A stretch of 64,000 nt of DNA, from NCBI RefSeq assembly GCF_002813135.1, contig NZ_PHTY01000001.1, positions 925,501 to 989,500 of the forward strand, written 5' to 3'. The DNA comes from Ulvibacter sp. MAR_2010_11 (GTDB taxonomy: Bacteria; Bacteroidota; Bacteroidia; Flavobacteriales; Flavobacteriaceae). The position numbers and the translations under genes were made by a program. Shown in pieces: positions 42,238 to 51,959 of this stretch. The notes beneath the pieces were generated by a model. It did no database searches. It was given only the letters and a program-made list of their open reading frames with translations, and was not told where the DNA came from. Positions within the stretch are counted from its first letter, which is position 1. The number at the start of each line of letters is the position of its first letter.

Positions 42238-43461
42238 TTAAAAAGGAATACAATCTATTTGTTCCCTTAAAGGAGAGATAAAAGCGAAATAATCCTCATG
42301 AAATTCGACGGGTAGGGGTTTTGAAAAAGGAAGATCCTCTTTAAACGGGTCTACCTCTTTTCCGTTCTTCCAAAATCGATAACACACATGCGGACCTCCG
42401 GTATTTCCGGTCATTCCTATCCAGCCAATTACATCGCCCTGCCGAACGTATTGCCCTACTCTTGCATTGCGACTTTTCATGTGTAGGTATTGTGTCTCGA
42501 AGGTACTGTTGTGTTTTATTTTTACATAATTTCCATTGCCTCCTCTGCGTTCAGATTTAGTGACGGTACCGTCTGCTGTGGCGAGAATAGGTGTCCCCAT
42601 GGGAGCGGCAAAATCGGTACCCCGATGCGGTCTCAATTTGTACCCGTAGTATTTAATACGTCTGCTTAAATTATAGCGCGAGGATATTCTGAAATTAAAT
42701 TTAATGGGCGACTTTAAAAAAGCCCTTCTTAGATTATCGGCCTTTTCATCGTAATAATCTGCTACGTGCTTTACCGAATCGGTTTCGAAGTTAAACGCAT
42801 ATAAAGGTTTGCCTTTATGCTCGAAATAAGCCGCCTTTATATCTTCCAAGCCGGCAGAAATAGTATCATTGATAAACTTTTCGGTGTAGATAACTTTAAA
42901 TCTATCCCCCGGTTGTAAATGAAAGAAATTAACTGTCCATGCATATATATTCGCCAAACGATCTGTCATATACGGACTTAAATTCTGTTCCTCCATTGTT
43001 TGAGAGAGGGAATTGGTAATAACTCCCGAAGCCTCTCTTTCCTGAAAACGAATTGGTTTTCTATCGGTATAGCAATTCACTGTATCGCGAAAATCTACTA
43101 CTGCAAAGTCAATTTTGTTCGTTTCGTAAATAAAAACCTGAGTAGTATTTAAGGAATCTTTGGAATTTAGTAATACATAAGGTTTTCCAACTACGATTTT
43201 CCGAACGTCGAAACTGTCTTTAAACTTATTGGCTACTTCAAATATTTTATGCTGGGGAACACCATTTGCATCCAGAATAACCCCAAATGTATCTCCGGGT
43301 CTAATGGTGTCACGTATTACGTTAAAGTCGTTTAGGGTGTAGCCGTATTCTTCGATGATGGGAATCTCGTCAATTATTTCTTCTTCAACCACATCATCTT
43401 TGGTCGTGTCACAGGCTATAAAAGCTAAAATCAGGGGGAGTAAATAGGTTAGTTTCTTCAA
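42238..43461 (-). CDS. M23-family peptidoglycan metallopeptidase lipoprotein with HxC motif
   Basis: 407 residues, lipobox at C17 (LILAFIACDTT). An N-terminal region (to about 240) has OapA/LysM-like strands (RPGDTFGVIL, LQPGDRFKVIYTE). The C-terminal LytM domain has H279 and D283 (HRGTDFAAP), H327 (TQYLHM) and, where most enzymes have HxH, H358-V-C360 (GPHVCYRFW). The third metal ligand position is the first His-D pair as usual; the cysteine is unusual. It should cut peptide cross-links in the periplasm. It is the last gene of a minus-strand run after kynA, 18 bp apart. Confidence 0.9.
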   Translation of the reverse strand: MKKLTYLLPLILAFIACDTTKDDVVEEEIIDEIPIIEEYGYTLNDFNVIRDTIRPGDTFGVILDANGVPQHKIFEVANKFKDSFDVRKIVVGKPYVLLNSKDSLNTTQVFIYETNKIDFAVVDFRDTVNCYTDRKPIRFQEREASGVITNSLSQTMEEQNLSPYMTDRLANIYAWTVNFFHLQPGDRFKVIYTEKFINDTISAGLEDIKAAYFEHKGKPLYAFNFETDSVKHVADYYDEKADNLRRAFLKSPIKFNFRISSRYNLSRRIKYYGYKLRPHRGTDFAAPMGTPILATADGTVTKSERRGGNGNYVKIKHNSTFETQYLHMKSRNARVGQYVRQGDVIGWIGMTGNTGGPHVCYRFWKNGKEVDPFKEDLPFSKPLPVEFHEDYFAFISPLREQIDCIPF

Positions 43462-43479
43462 TTTATGTTTTACATTTTG

Positions 43480-44412
43480 CTAGACATTGGTTCCCCAATC
43501 TCTTAATTCTTGTTCGGTCCATACTTCCGGGAAGAATATTCTTCTTTGGTATTTTGGGTGCATGTATTTGGTCCATTCACTTCCACCCGTTGCTTCGACC
43601 GTCTTATTATTTATATTGAGGTATTTGTTAGCCGTATTATAATGGGACATCACCCAGGTAACGTTCACAGTATAATCATAATGACGCATGGCGTCTCTTA
43701 ATTTAGGGTCTTCCTTCACCTCTTTAGGAAGTTCTTTAAATTTTGCATACAAATTTATAGTATTATATTCTTTTGTAAAGGCGATAAATTCATTTTTATA
43801 TCGTTCCTCAAAAGCGGTGAGTAAGCGGGATTTTTTACCCGTTTTATAATCCTTCCCTGCAGCCTGCCAATACAAATGTTCCAAGGCGTGTTCGAAAGGT
43901 GTATCTCTGTCTATCGTATCTCTAAACCTTGCATCTATTAAATTGATGAGGTCTGTGGAAGCAAATTCAATTTTTCGATACTGCGCACTTTGGAATCCGC
44001 TGGCCGGAGTTAGGGTCGTTCTGAATTTCATATACTGCTCAACTTCCATTCCATCACCCATAATTGTAAATGAAGAGGTAAGCATATCGAAATAGCGGCT
44101 AATTCGCATTAATTTGGTTGAAAAAAACTGAGCTGTGATGTTTTTGTTGTGTGCTACCTGATCTATTTCCCAAAGTATCATTTTAAACAATAACTCGTTA
44201 ATTTGATGGTACATGATAAAGACCATCTCATCGGGTAAGGTTGTTCTTTGCGTTTGGAGATTAAGCAGGGCATCGGTTTGAATATAATCCCAATAGGTTA
44301 TGGGCTCGCTGTACAATAAGCCTTCCAAATGCGTATTCAAATCCTGACCAATGGTGTCATATTTTTTTTCCAGCTGTTCTAAAAGGCTCTTCATTTCAGG
44401 GGTTATCTCCAT
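43480..44412 (-). CDS. kynA: Tryptophan 2,3-dioxygenase
   Basis: 310 residues. The heme enzyme opens the indole ring of tryptophan to N-formylkynurenine, the first step of the kynurenine route. Family motifs are clear: FIMYHQINELLFKMILWEID, PASGFQSAQYRKIE and FEHALEHLYWQAAG. All-alpha and cytoplasmic. It starts 3 bp after the stop of the DUF3108 gene and precedes the M23 peptidase. No kynureninase or formamidase gene is in the window. Confidence 0.95.
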   Translation of the reverse strand: MEITPEMKSLLEQLEKKYDTIGQDLNTHLEGLLYSEPITYWDYIQTDALLNLQTQRTTLPDEMVFIMYHQINELLFKMILWEIDQVAHNKNITAQFFSTKLMRISRYFDMLTSSFTIMGDGMEVEQYMKFRTTLTPASGFQSAQYRKIEFASTDLINLIDARFRDTIDRDTPFEHALEHLYWQAAGKDYKTGKKSRLLTAFEERYKNEFIAFTKEYNTINLYAKFKELPKEVKEDPKLRDAMRHYDYTVNVTWVMSHYNTANKYLNINNKTVEATGGSEWTKYMHPKYQRRIFFPEVWTEQELRDWGTNV

Positions 44413-44415
44413 GAT

Positions 44416-45186
44416 TTAGTCTGCAATAATTTTAAAAGAGTGTTTAAGTCCTTTGAATTGTGTTAGCGTTGCCTTTAAGGAACCTACTGCCAAATCTGCT
44501 TTTATAAGCAACGGCATTTTATTTTCGTCATCACTTACCCAAACTGTAAGGCTCTCCTTTTCCTTAAAAACTCTTCCCGCTTGTACGTAAGGTCGAAAAA
44601 TTAAACACCTAACTTTGCCAAAATTAGTATTTAGGGTTTCCCTACCCAAAAATTTAAGCCTGAATTTATAATTTTCCTTGTCGAAAAACATATCCATATC
44701 CATCGTATCACCCACTTCGAGATTTTTTACGTCCAGATTGTTTCTCAAATAGTAAAAGGAAGAGACCATATCCTGGGCATCCTTTGGAAAGGAAACAATT
44801 TCGGTTTCGTTGTGTTTTTTATTTAATATGGTAGCCTTATTGGTATTGTGATTAAAATCTATCTGAATATCTTTGGTATGTCCTCCTTCGTCAATCTTCC
44901 GAATAAACCGATATGGAATATCCTTCTGCTTATCTACATACGACTGGTAGTAATCTTCAACATTAAAGAACCATCGTGAAACGCCAATTGTTTTTCCTTC
45001 TCCTTTTATGTGATATACCTCTTTACCATTGAGTTTTGCGTTATTTACTTCCAAAGTAGCATATCCGGCAGTTACAAAACCATAATGCACTCTAAATTTA
45101 AACCACTCGCCGTCGCCATAGGATTTCTGTTGTGCCGCTACCGAAGTAACCACCCCGAGTAAACATACTATAATTAGTCTTTTCAT
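44416..45186 (-). CDS. DUF3108 family exported protein
   Basis: 256 residues with a signal peptide (LIIVCLLGVVTSVAAQ). The mature part starts GEWFKFRVHYGFVTAGYATLEV, the recognisable opening of DUF3108 proteins, and continues as beta-rich sequence. Role unknown; likely periplasmic. It is followed by kynA with 3 bp between, so the two are probably co-transcribed. Confidence 0.85.
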   Translation of the reverse strand: MKRLIIVCLLGVVTSVAAQQKSYGDGEWFKFRVHYGFVTAGYATLEVNNAKLNGKEVYHIKGEGKTIGVSRWFFNVEDYYQSYVDKQKDIPYRFIRKIDEGGHTKDIQIDFNHNTNKATILNKKHNETEIVSFPKDAQDMVSSFYYLRNNLDVKNLEVGDTMDMDMFFDKENYKFRLKFLGRETLNTNFGKVRCLIFRPYVQAGRVFKEKESLTVWVSDDENKMPLLIKADLAVGSLKATLTQFKGLKHSFKIIAD

Positions 45187-45235
45187 AGGTTTGGGTTATT
45201 GTTTATGAAAGCTGAAATGCAACTTCCATTCCAAA

Positions 45236-45268
45236 CTAAAAACTCCATCAGAATAGTCGATGGAGTTT
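45236..45268 (-). terminator. Intrinsic terminator after hppD
   Basis: AAACTCCATC (45240-45249) and GATGGAGTTT (45259-45268) form a perfect 10-bp stem, with the T run on the minus strand. It separates hppD from the DUF3108-kynA-M23 run. Confidence 0.85.
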
Positions 45269-45287
45269 AGGTAATGTTACAACTGCC

Positions 45288-46448
45288 TTAGAGCGTTCCT
45301 CGCGCAGCCTGTTCGCGTTCAATAGACTCGAACAAAGCTTTAAAATTTCCGGCTCCAAAGCCTTTGGCACCCATACGTTGAATAATCTCAAAAAAGAGCG
45401 TAGGTCTGTCTTCCAAAGGTTTTGTAAATATTTGCAACAAATAACCTTCTTCATCGGCATCCACCAAAATAGAAAGCCTTTGTAATTCCTTTATATCTTC
45501 CTTCATCACGTCCATATGAGTTCCCAAACGTCTCGGGATATCGTCGTAGTACTCTTGTGGCGGAGGCGGCAAAAATTCTACGCCACGCGCTTTTAATTGT
45601 GCTACGGTCTTAATTACATCGTCTGTCGCCAATGCAAGATGTTGTACCCCGGAATCTTCATAAAAGTCTAAATACTCTTCAATTTGTGATTTTTTAATTC
45701 CTTTGGCAGGTTCGTTGATAGGAAATTTGATACGGCCGTTCCCGTTACTCATCACCTTACTCATTAATGCCGAATATTCGGTGTGAATTTGCTTGTCGTC
45801 GAAGGAAAGGAAATTTACAAATCCCATCACATCTTCGTACCATTTTACCCAGGTATTCATTTGTCCCCAACCTACATTGCCCACCATATGGTCTATGTAT
45901 TTAAGACCTGTTGGCTCCGGGTTATAATCCGACTTCCAAGGTCTGAATCCGGGAAGAAAAACACCCTTATAATTTTTGCGTTCCACAAACATGTGTACAG
46001 TTTCACCGTATGTGTAAATTCCGGCGCGAACTACTTCTCCATCTTCGTCCTTTTCGACCGTAGGCTCCATATACGACTTTGCGCCGCGTTTAGTGGTTTC
46101 CTCGTAGGCAGAACGTGCATCGTCTACCCAAAGGGCAATTATTTTTACTCCGTCACCGTGTTTTACAATGTGGTCGTTAATAGGAGATTTACTTGTTAAA
46201 GGTGTGGTGAGTACAATACGAATCTTATCCTGCTTCAACACATAACTTACCGAATCCCTTGAACCCGTCTCCAGACCTTTATAGGCGTGTGATTGAAAAC
46301 CGAAGGCGGTTTTGTAAAAATGTGCCGATTGCTTGGCATTACCTACATAAAATTCGACATAATCTGTTCCTAACAAGGGCAGAAAGTCTTCGGCGCCTTC
46401 AAATATTTTTTCTAAGCCGTAGTCTACTGATTTAATTTCTTTACTCAT
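45288..46448 (-). CDS. hppD: 4-Hydroxyphenylpyruvate dioxygenase
   Basis: 386 residues. This non-heme iron enzyme turns 4-hydroxyphenylpyruvate into homogentisate in tyrosine breakdown. Two vicinal-oxygen-chelate halves are present; the iron ligands are the histidine in YIDHMVGNVGW, the histidine in GVQHLALATDD and the glutamate in LFFEIIQRMGAKGFG. The C-terminal GAGNFKALFESIEREQ helix that gates the active site is complete. Homogentisate dioxygenase is encoded just upstream. Confidence 0.96.
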   Translation of the reverse strand: MSKEIKSVDYGLEKIFEGAEDFLPLLGTDYVEFYVGNAKQSAHFYKTAFGFQSHAYKGLETGSRDSVSYVLKQDKIRIVLTTPLTSKSPINDHIVKHGDGVKIIALWVDDARSAYEETTKRGAKSYMEPTVEKDEDGEVVRAGIYTYGETVHMFVERKNYKGVFLPGFRPWKSDYNPEPTGLKYIDHMVGNVGWGQMNTWVKWYEDVMGFVNFLSFDDKQIHTEYSALMSKVMSNGNGRIKFPINEPAKGIKKSQIEEYLDFYEDSGVQHLALATDDVIKTVAQLKARGVEFLPPPPQEYYDDIPRRLGTHMDVMKEDIKELQRLSILVDADEEGYLLQIFTKPLEDRPTLFFEIIQRMGAKGFGAGNFKALFESIEREQAARGTL

Positions 46449-46708
46449 AATTTGATAATTTGATAATAAGCCAATTGGCGAATTAGCCTATTTTGGAAGT
46501 GCTATTTATTTTATTTAAAATTTTTAAAGTGTTATTTTTCTTACCGCTCTTGTCTTTTCTCTACTATCTAACTTCTATTCTCTCCTTACTTTTCTCTAAT
46601 ATCTAACATCTATTTTCTAATTTCCAGAAATAGCCCCGATTGCAGCGGCATCCTCCCAACTTGATTGGGAGATACAGCGGAAAGCGGGAAAAAGCTCCTG
46701 CATTATTT
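46449..46708. other. hmgA-hppD intergenic region with repeats
   Basis: Holds two imperfect 28-nt direct repeats (46555-46582 and 46590-46617, 25 of 28 identical) of a pyrimidine-rich TCTCTA-x-TATCTAAC unit and the hairpin element described separately. The hppD promoter must lie here on the minus strand. Confidence 0.6.
46629..46700. repeat. Hairpin-bearing intergenic element
   Basis: Stem CTCCCAA (46653-46659) with TTGGGAG (46665-46671), loop CTTGA, flanked by CAGCGGCATC on one side and GATACAGCGGAAAG on the other. The flanks TAGCCCCGATTGCAGCGG and CGGGAAAAAGCTCC match, from memory, a sequence found many times between genes in flavobacterial genomes. It is not an obvious terminator, as no T run follows on the minus strand. 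Confidence 0.6.
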
Positions 46709-47866
46709 TTATTCGAGCCATGACTGATAATAGGTTTCGTCGGCTATTTTTAGGGCTTCTTCGGTTACTTTTAAGGGTTTGAATGTATCGACCATCACTG
46801 CCAGCTCGTCTGTTTTTACCTTTCCGATACTTCGCTCGGTAGCTCCGGGATGCGGTCCATGTGGAATTCCGGCCGGATGCAACGAAATATGGCCTGCATC
46901 TACATCGTTTCTACTCATAAAATCGCCGTCTACATAATATAACACCTCATCGCTGTCTATATTGCTATGGTTGTAAGGTGCGGGAATACTCAAGGGGTGA
47001 TAATCGTATATTCGCGGCACAAAACTACACACCACAAAGGCATCGGTCTCGAAGGTTTGATGCACCGGTGGCGGCTGATGGATTCGGCCCGTTATTGGTT
47101 CGAAATCGTGAATGGAAAAGGCATAGGGGTAGTTAAACCCGTCGTATCCCACCACATCGAAAGGATGTGAGGCGTAAACCATTTCGAAAATTTCGTTTTG
47201 CTTTTTAATTTTAATCAGGAAGTCCCCTTTTTCATCATAAGATTCCAGTTCCATGGGTTTGCGGATGTCCCTTTCGCAATAGGGGGAGTGTTCCAGGAGT
47301 TGGCCAAACCAGTTTCGGTATCGTTTGGGTGTATAAATTGGACGATAGGATTCTACAATAAACAAGCGATTGTCTTCGCTGTCGAAATTAATTTGATAGA
47401 TAATACCGCGAGGTACCAGCAAATAATCTCCGTATTTAAAATCCAGATTCCCCATGTGGGTGCGTAACTTTCCGCTTCCTTTATGAATAAAGATTAACTC
47501 GTCTGCATCGGTATTTTTATAGAAATACTCTTTTTGAGACTCTTTGGGCGCTGCGAGTATGATGTTGCAATCGTTGTTGGTAAGTACGATTTTCCGACTG
47601 TCCAGGTAATCATTTTCGGGAGCCACCTGAAAGCCGCGAAAGCGATACGACTGCATATTGTTTGCCTTGGCTATTTTAGGCGCAACGCTGTATTGCTTTT
47701 CAATTTTTTTAACCTGAGTAGGCCGTTGTTCGTGGTATAAATTACTATACATCCCGTCGAAACCAATGGTTCCAAAAAGTTGTTCGGAATAAAGCGTGCC
47801 ATCGGGTTTGCGAAATTGTGTATGTCGTTTGGGAGGTATCTTTCCCAATTTGTGATAAAAAGGCAT
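46709..47866 (-). CDS. hmgA: Homogentisate 1,2-dioxygenase
   Basis: 385 residues, slightly shorter than the roughly 430-residue proteobacterial enzyme, as usual in Bacteroidota. It opens the ring of homogentisate to maleylacetoacetate. The cupin iron site is visible in HPAGIPHGPHPGATERS (two His and a Glu). The start MPFYHKLGKIPPKRHTQFRK is family-typical. Pairs with hppD; fumarylacetoacetase is not in the window. Confidence 0.95.
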   Translation of the reverse strand: MPFYHKLGKIPPKRHTQFRKPDGTLYSEQLFGTIGFDGMYSNLYHEQRPTQVKKIEKQYSVAPKIAKANNMQSYRFRGFQVAPENDYLDSRKIVLTNNDCNIILAAPKESQKEYFYKNTDADELIFIHKGSGKLRTHMGNLDFKYGDYLLVPRGIIYQINFDSEDNRLFIVESYRPIYTPKRYRNWFGQLLEHSPYCERDIRKPMELESYDEKGDFLIKIKKQNEIFEMVYASHPFDVVGYDGFNYPYAFSIHDFEPITGRIHQPPPVHQTFETDAFVVCSFVPRIYDYHPLSIPAPYNHSNIDSDEVLYYVDGDFMSRNDVDAGHISLHPAGIPHGPHPGATERSIGKVKTDELAVMVDTFKPLKVTEEALKIADETYYQSWLE

Positions 47867-47927
47867 AATATGGGTGTTTGCTATACAAATATCGGAAAAA
47901 ATATGATGGTTTTTGTCTAAGGTTTTA

Positions 47928-50162
47928 TTAAAACCTAAACCCCACCGTTACATGCCACTCGCCTTCGTTACGCTCGGGAGAAAACGAATATTTTGCCTCC
48001 ACAGGCCCTAAGAAGGTTTCGAGTCCGTATCCCAACGCAATCGCACTGTAATCCACTCCGTCAATCCATTGTCCGTTCCCAAACAGATTGTCTCCTACAT
48101 TTGCAATATTTCCTGAAATATTGATGTGGTTTTTTCGGAAGATTTCATAGTCCAAAGTTATTGTAGACTTTAAATAGGTATCTCCTCTGAGGCTTAGCGC
48201 TTCGTACCCGTAAAGCGATACCAAGTTATTGATATCTTTAAAACCATAACCCCCAACAAAGAAATCGAGCGACTTGGTATTCTTTCCTCCAATTTTAAAG
48301 CCGCCTTCGGTGGATAGCACTGCCGAAAACTTATCTAAAAAGGAAAATGCATAACCTGCTTTGGCTTTTGAGATTGAAAATTGGTCGAAGTTTTTGTTCA
48401 GGCCTTCGGCAAACAGATAGAGGTGAAAGTCTCCTTTAAAATACAAGCCTTTATTTGGGAAAAAACTATTGTCGTATGTATCGTACTTTAAATACCCGTA
48501 GCTGCTGAAATAATTGGTGCTTTCAAAGATGGTTCTTGGGTTGTTATCTTCGTCTATGCCTATAGATTCAGACAAATAGCGAAGCCATTTGTGCTCGACC
48601 CCCAATCCCAATAAAAAGGAGCGTCTAAAAAGCGTTTCAGCGTATATCTGATTGGTTACATCGTGGTATTTAAGGGAAATTCGATTGAGTTGTGTATTTA
48701 CTGCAGCAAAAACTTCACTGTCAACAAAATCTATGGGAACACCTTTTTCGAAAGTATTGTACCTAGAATTAAGACCGATGCTCCAATAATAACCTTTGTC
48801 GATATAGTAATCGAAATTGTAGCGCACATTGTCTCCTACTATAAAATCGAAAGAGGCTATATCGTTGTTCGTAAAGATGCGCTTTTGGGTCACATTTATC
48901 AAGGCTGCTGTTCGAAAGAGGTCGTCATAATGTGCTCCCAATCGCAACAATGTATTAGTGCGACTTTCACGCACATGCAGCAATACCGTTGTTTCTCCAT
49001 TCCTGTCTTCAATAAACCTGTAATTTATATCCTGAAAATTTCCTGTGGCAGACAGGTTATTTATTCCCTCGTTAAAACGCTTGTATGAAGTTTTTGCGGG
49101 AGTAAGAAGTTTTAATTTACCCAGCACATACGACCGGGTATACTTCTCAATTCCATCAATACGAACTTCTTTAATAAACAGTGAGTCGCTTTTTACAAAA
49201 TCGATTTTCACTTTTGGTTTTGCTTTTTGTTGCGCTGCCAGCTGCAGTAATTCATCTTTAAAAGTATTGGCTTCATCCTCACCTGCCTTTATAATATTTT
49301 CTCCCTGATCGAAGGAAACAACCGTGAAATCATCGATATTGGGGTGAATATAAATATCTGTTTTGACCCGCTTTTTTATCATGTCGTTAATGGTGCGGTA
49401 ATTGTTAATTTGAACCAATACGTCGAAAGCGGTTTTTAATTTATCCCGCGTACGAAGTGTGTCTTGCACATCTACTCCAATTACTATATCGGCTCCCATG
49501 GCTCGTACTTCATCTACCGGATAATTATTTACCACCCCCCCGTCAATCATTAAGGTTTCATTAATAATTACCGGACTAAAAAGCGAGGGCAATGCACCGC
49601 TGGCGGTAATCGCTCTGGGGAGGTAGCCTTTGTTGAGAATTACTTCTTTTCCTGTCTCGACATTAGTTGCAACACAGAAAAAAGGGATGGGGAGTTTATT
49701 AAAATCTTCCACATTGTTAACATGGGCAGTGAGTTTTGATAGAAAATTATAGACATTCTGCCCTTTAGACAAGGCCGATGGAAACGCAACCTGAAACTTG
49801 TCGAAAGGAAGTGTAAGCGCATATTTTTCAGATTCTTCTTTTTCGTAAAAGGTTTTGGCGCTACGCGGAATTTGATCCTGAATTAACTCGTCGAAGTTAA
49901 TTTGATTAAAAATGGAGTCTAATTGCCTTGCACTATATCCCGAAGCGTATAGCGCCCCTATAATCGCGCCCATACTGGTTCCTCCAATATAATCGATTCG
50001 TATCCCCGAATCTTCAATCACTTTTAATGCCCCGATGTGTGCCAGTCCTTTTGCGCCCCCACCACTCAATACCAAACCTACTTTTAGGTCTTTGGTCTCT
50101 TGCTCTTGCGCAAGGACTAATCCTGAAAGTAATACAAGGAGTATAAAAGTTATTCTCTTCAT
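47928..50162 (-). CDS. Patatin-like phospholipase with POTRA and Omp85-type barrel
   Basis: 744 residues. After a signal peptide (FILLVLLSGLVLAQ), the patatin domain (about 27-310) has the oxyanion GGGAKGLAHIGAL, the nucleophile motif GGTSMGA and the catalytic Asp in MIDGGVVNNYP. A POTRA-like segment follows (about 325-400) and a beta-barrel ends in HVTVGFRF. This resembles the self-secreting lipase PlpD architecture; whether the lipase domain is released or periplasmic is not known. Its ATG overlaps the uvrC stop (ATGA), suggesting coupling. Confidence 0.93.
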   Translation of the reverse strand: MKRITFILLVLLSGLVLAQEQETKDLKVGLVLSGGGAKGLAHIGALKVIEDSGIRIDYIGGTSMGAIIGALYASGYSARQLDSIFNQINFDELIQDQIPRSAKTFYEKEESEKYALTLPFDKFQVAFPSALSKGQNVYNFLSKLTAHVNNVEDFNKLPIPFFCVATNVETGKEVILNKGYLPRAITASGALPSLFSPVIINETLMIDGGVVNNYPVDEVRAMGADIVIGVDVQDTLRTRDKLKTAFDVLVQINNYRTINDMIKKRVKTDIYIHPNIDDFTVVSFDQGENIIKAGEDEANTFKDELLQLAAQQKAKPKVKIDFVKSDSLFIKEVRIDGIEKYTRSYVLGKLKLLTPAKTSYKRFNEGINNLSATGNFQDINYRFIEDRNGETTVLLHVRESRTNTLLRLGAHYDDLFRTAALINVTQKRIFTNNDIASFDFIVGDNVRYNFDYYIDKGYYWSIGLNSRYNTFEKGVPIDFVDSEVFAAVNTQLNRISLKYHDVTNQIYAETLFRRSFLLGLGVEHKWLRYLSESIGIDEDNNPRTIFESTNYFSSYGYLKYDTYDNSFFPNKGLYFKGDFHLYLFAEGLNKNFDQFSISKAKAGYAFSFLDKFSAVLSTEGGFKIGGKNTKSLDFFVGGYGFKDINNLVSLYGYEALSLRGDTYLKSTITLDYEIFRKNHINISGNIANVGDNLFGNGQWIDGVDYSAIALGYGLETFLGPVEAKYSFSPERNEGEWHVTVGFRF

Positions 50163-51955
50163 TCGGCGGATTGAAAATGGGTTATAATTTTTTGAGCTCT
50201 GTTCGCTCCAACTACCTGGGCAAGTTCTTCGAAACTAGCCTTGGCAATACGTTTGGGACTTTTAAACTGTTGTATTAATTCGATTACTGTTTTTTCGCCA
50301 ATCCCGGGAATGGTCTCCAATGCTGTATTTAAAGCATCTTTACTTCGCTTGTCTCTGTGAAACGTAATTCCGAATCTATGGGCTTCGTTTCGAAGTTGCT
50401 GAATTATTTTTAAGGTTTCCGATTTTTTATCCAAATACAACGGAATGGGGTCATCGGGATAGAATAGTTCTTCCAAACGCTTGGCAATTCCTATTATAGC
50501 AATTTTCCCTCGCAATTCCAATTTATCCAAACTCTTTAACGCCGAGGACAATTGTCCCTTCCCTCCATCTATGATGATTAATTGTGGTAAGGGTTGCTCC
50601 TCTTCGAGCATTCTTTTATATCTGCGGAAAACTACTTCTTCCATAGAAGCAAAATCATCGGGGCCTTCTACTGTTTTTATGTTAAACTTTCGATAGTCCT
50701 TCTTGCTTGGTTTTCCGTTTTTGAAAACCACGCAGGCAGCTACAGGATGTGATCCCTGTATGTTGCTATTGTCAAAACACTCTATATGACGAGGCTCTTC
50801 GGATAATCGAAGATCCTTTTTCATCTGCGCCATGATGCGTTTTTCATGACGATCGGGATCTACAATTTTAGCCTGCTTAAAGCGCTCCATTCGGTAATAC
50901 TTGGCGTTTCGGGTCGATAAATCCAAAATGTGTTTTTTGTCTCCGGCCTTCGGGATATGCACTTTTACTCCATCTTCCACTACAATTTTCAGAGGAACAT
51001 AGATTTCTTTGGATTGTGAATGAAAGCGTTGCCGCAATTCGATTACGGACAATTGTAATAAGTCGGTATCGGTTTCATCCAGTTTCTTTTTTATTTCGAG
51101 GGTGTGCGATCGAATGATCGCGCCAAAGGACAGCTGAAGAAAATTGACATAGGCATAACTTTCGTCCGAAACGATGGAAAAGACGTCTACATTGGTGATC
51201 TTCGGATTTACAACCGTAGATTTTGCCTGATAGTTTTCAAGAATATCTATCTTTTCCTTAATTCGCTGAGCGTCTTCAAAGTTGAGGTTATCGGCATAGG
51301 TTTTCATTTGCTTTCTAAACCGCACCAGCGAATCTTTAAAATTCCCTTTTACAATGTTTCGGATGGACTCGATGGTTTCGTTGTATTGCGCCTCAGAATA
51401 CAACCCTTCACAGGGTCCCAGGCAATTACCCAGATGGTATTCCAAACACACCTTATACTTTCCGGTCTGTATTTTTTCTTCAGCCAGATCGTAATTACAA
51501 GTACGAAGTGGATACAATCCTTTAATAAGATCTAATAACGTATGGACGGTTTTCATACTGGTGTAAGGACCAAAGTATTCGGAGCCGTCCTTTATAAGTC
51601 TGCGTGTGGAAAAAACTCTTGGAAAACGTTCGTTTTTTATACAAATCCAAGGATAAGTTTTATCATCCTTGAGCATGACATTATACCTGGGCTGGTATTT
51701 TTTAATCAGGTTATTTTCAAGTAAAAGCGCGTCTGTTTCGGTGGCAACTACAATGTGTTTTATGTTATGTATTTTCTTTACCAGTAAGCGTGTACGGGCA
51801 TTATCGTGTTGTTTTGTAAAATAGGAATTGACCCGTTTCTTTAAATTTTTGGCCTTTCCTACATAGAGCAATTTTTCATCCTTATCGTAATACTGATAGA
51901 CCCCCGGCGATTGGGGCAGCGTAGAAATTTGTAAGGGAATAGACGCTTCTGCCAT
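50159..51955 (-). CDS. uvrC: Excinuclease ABC subunit C
   Basis: 598 residues. UvrC makes both incisions in nucleotide excision repair. Order: GIY-YIG nuclease (about 12-95, PGVYQYYDKDEKLLYVGKAKN), UVR motif near 205-240, RNase H-like 5' nuclease with HIECFDNSNIQGSHPVAACV and IIDGGKGQL, and a C-terminal double helix-hairpin-helix (IPGIGEKTVIELIQQF). It overlaps the patatin gene by 4 bp. A TATCTTTG box lies only 5 bp before its ATG. Confidence 0.97.
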   Translation of the reverse strand: MAEASIPLQISTLPQSPGVYQYYDKDEKLLYVGKAKNLKKRVNSYFTKQHDNARTRLLVKKIHNIKHIVVATETDALLLENNLIKKYQPRYNVMLKDDKTYPWICIKNERFPRVFSTRRLIKDGSEYFGPYTSMKTVHTLLDLIKGLYPLRTCNYDLAEEKIQTGKYKVCLEYHLGNCLGPCEGLYSEAQYNETIESIRNIVKGNFKDSLVRFRKQMKTYADNLNFEDAQRIKEKIDILENYQAKSTVVNPKITNVDVFSIVSDESYAYVNFLQLSFGAIIRSHTLEIKKKLDETDTDLLQLSVIELRQRFHSQSKEIYVPLKIVVEDGVKVHIPKAGDKKHILDLSTRNAKYYRMERFKQAKIVDPDRHEKRIMAQMKKDLRLSEEPRHIECFDNSNIQGSHPVAACVVFKNGKPSKKDYRKFNIKTVEGPDDFASMEEVVFRRYKRMLEEEQPLPQLIIIDGGKGQLSSALKSLDKLELRGKIAIIGIAKRLEELFYPDDPIPLYLDKKSETLKIIQQLRNEAHRFGITFHRDKRSKDALNTALETIPGIGEKTVIELIQQFKSPKRIAKASFEELAQVVGANRAQKIITHFQSAE

Positions 51956-51959
51956 ACCT

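Noticed and set aside
43480-44412. kynA as a partner of the MbnP/MbnH-like pair because both yield kynurenine
   Set aside because: The enzymes act on free tryptophan and on a protein residue respectively, and the genes lie 25 kb apart; there is no supporting link.
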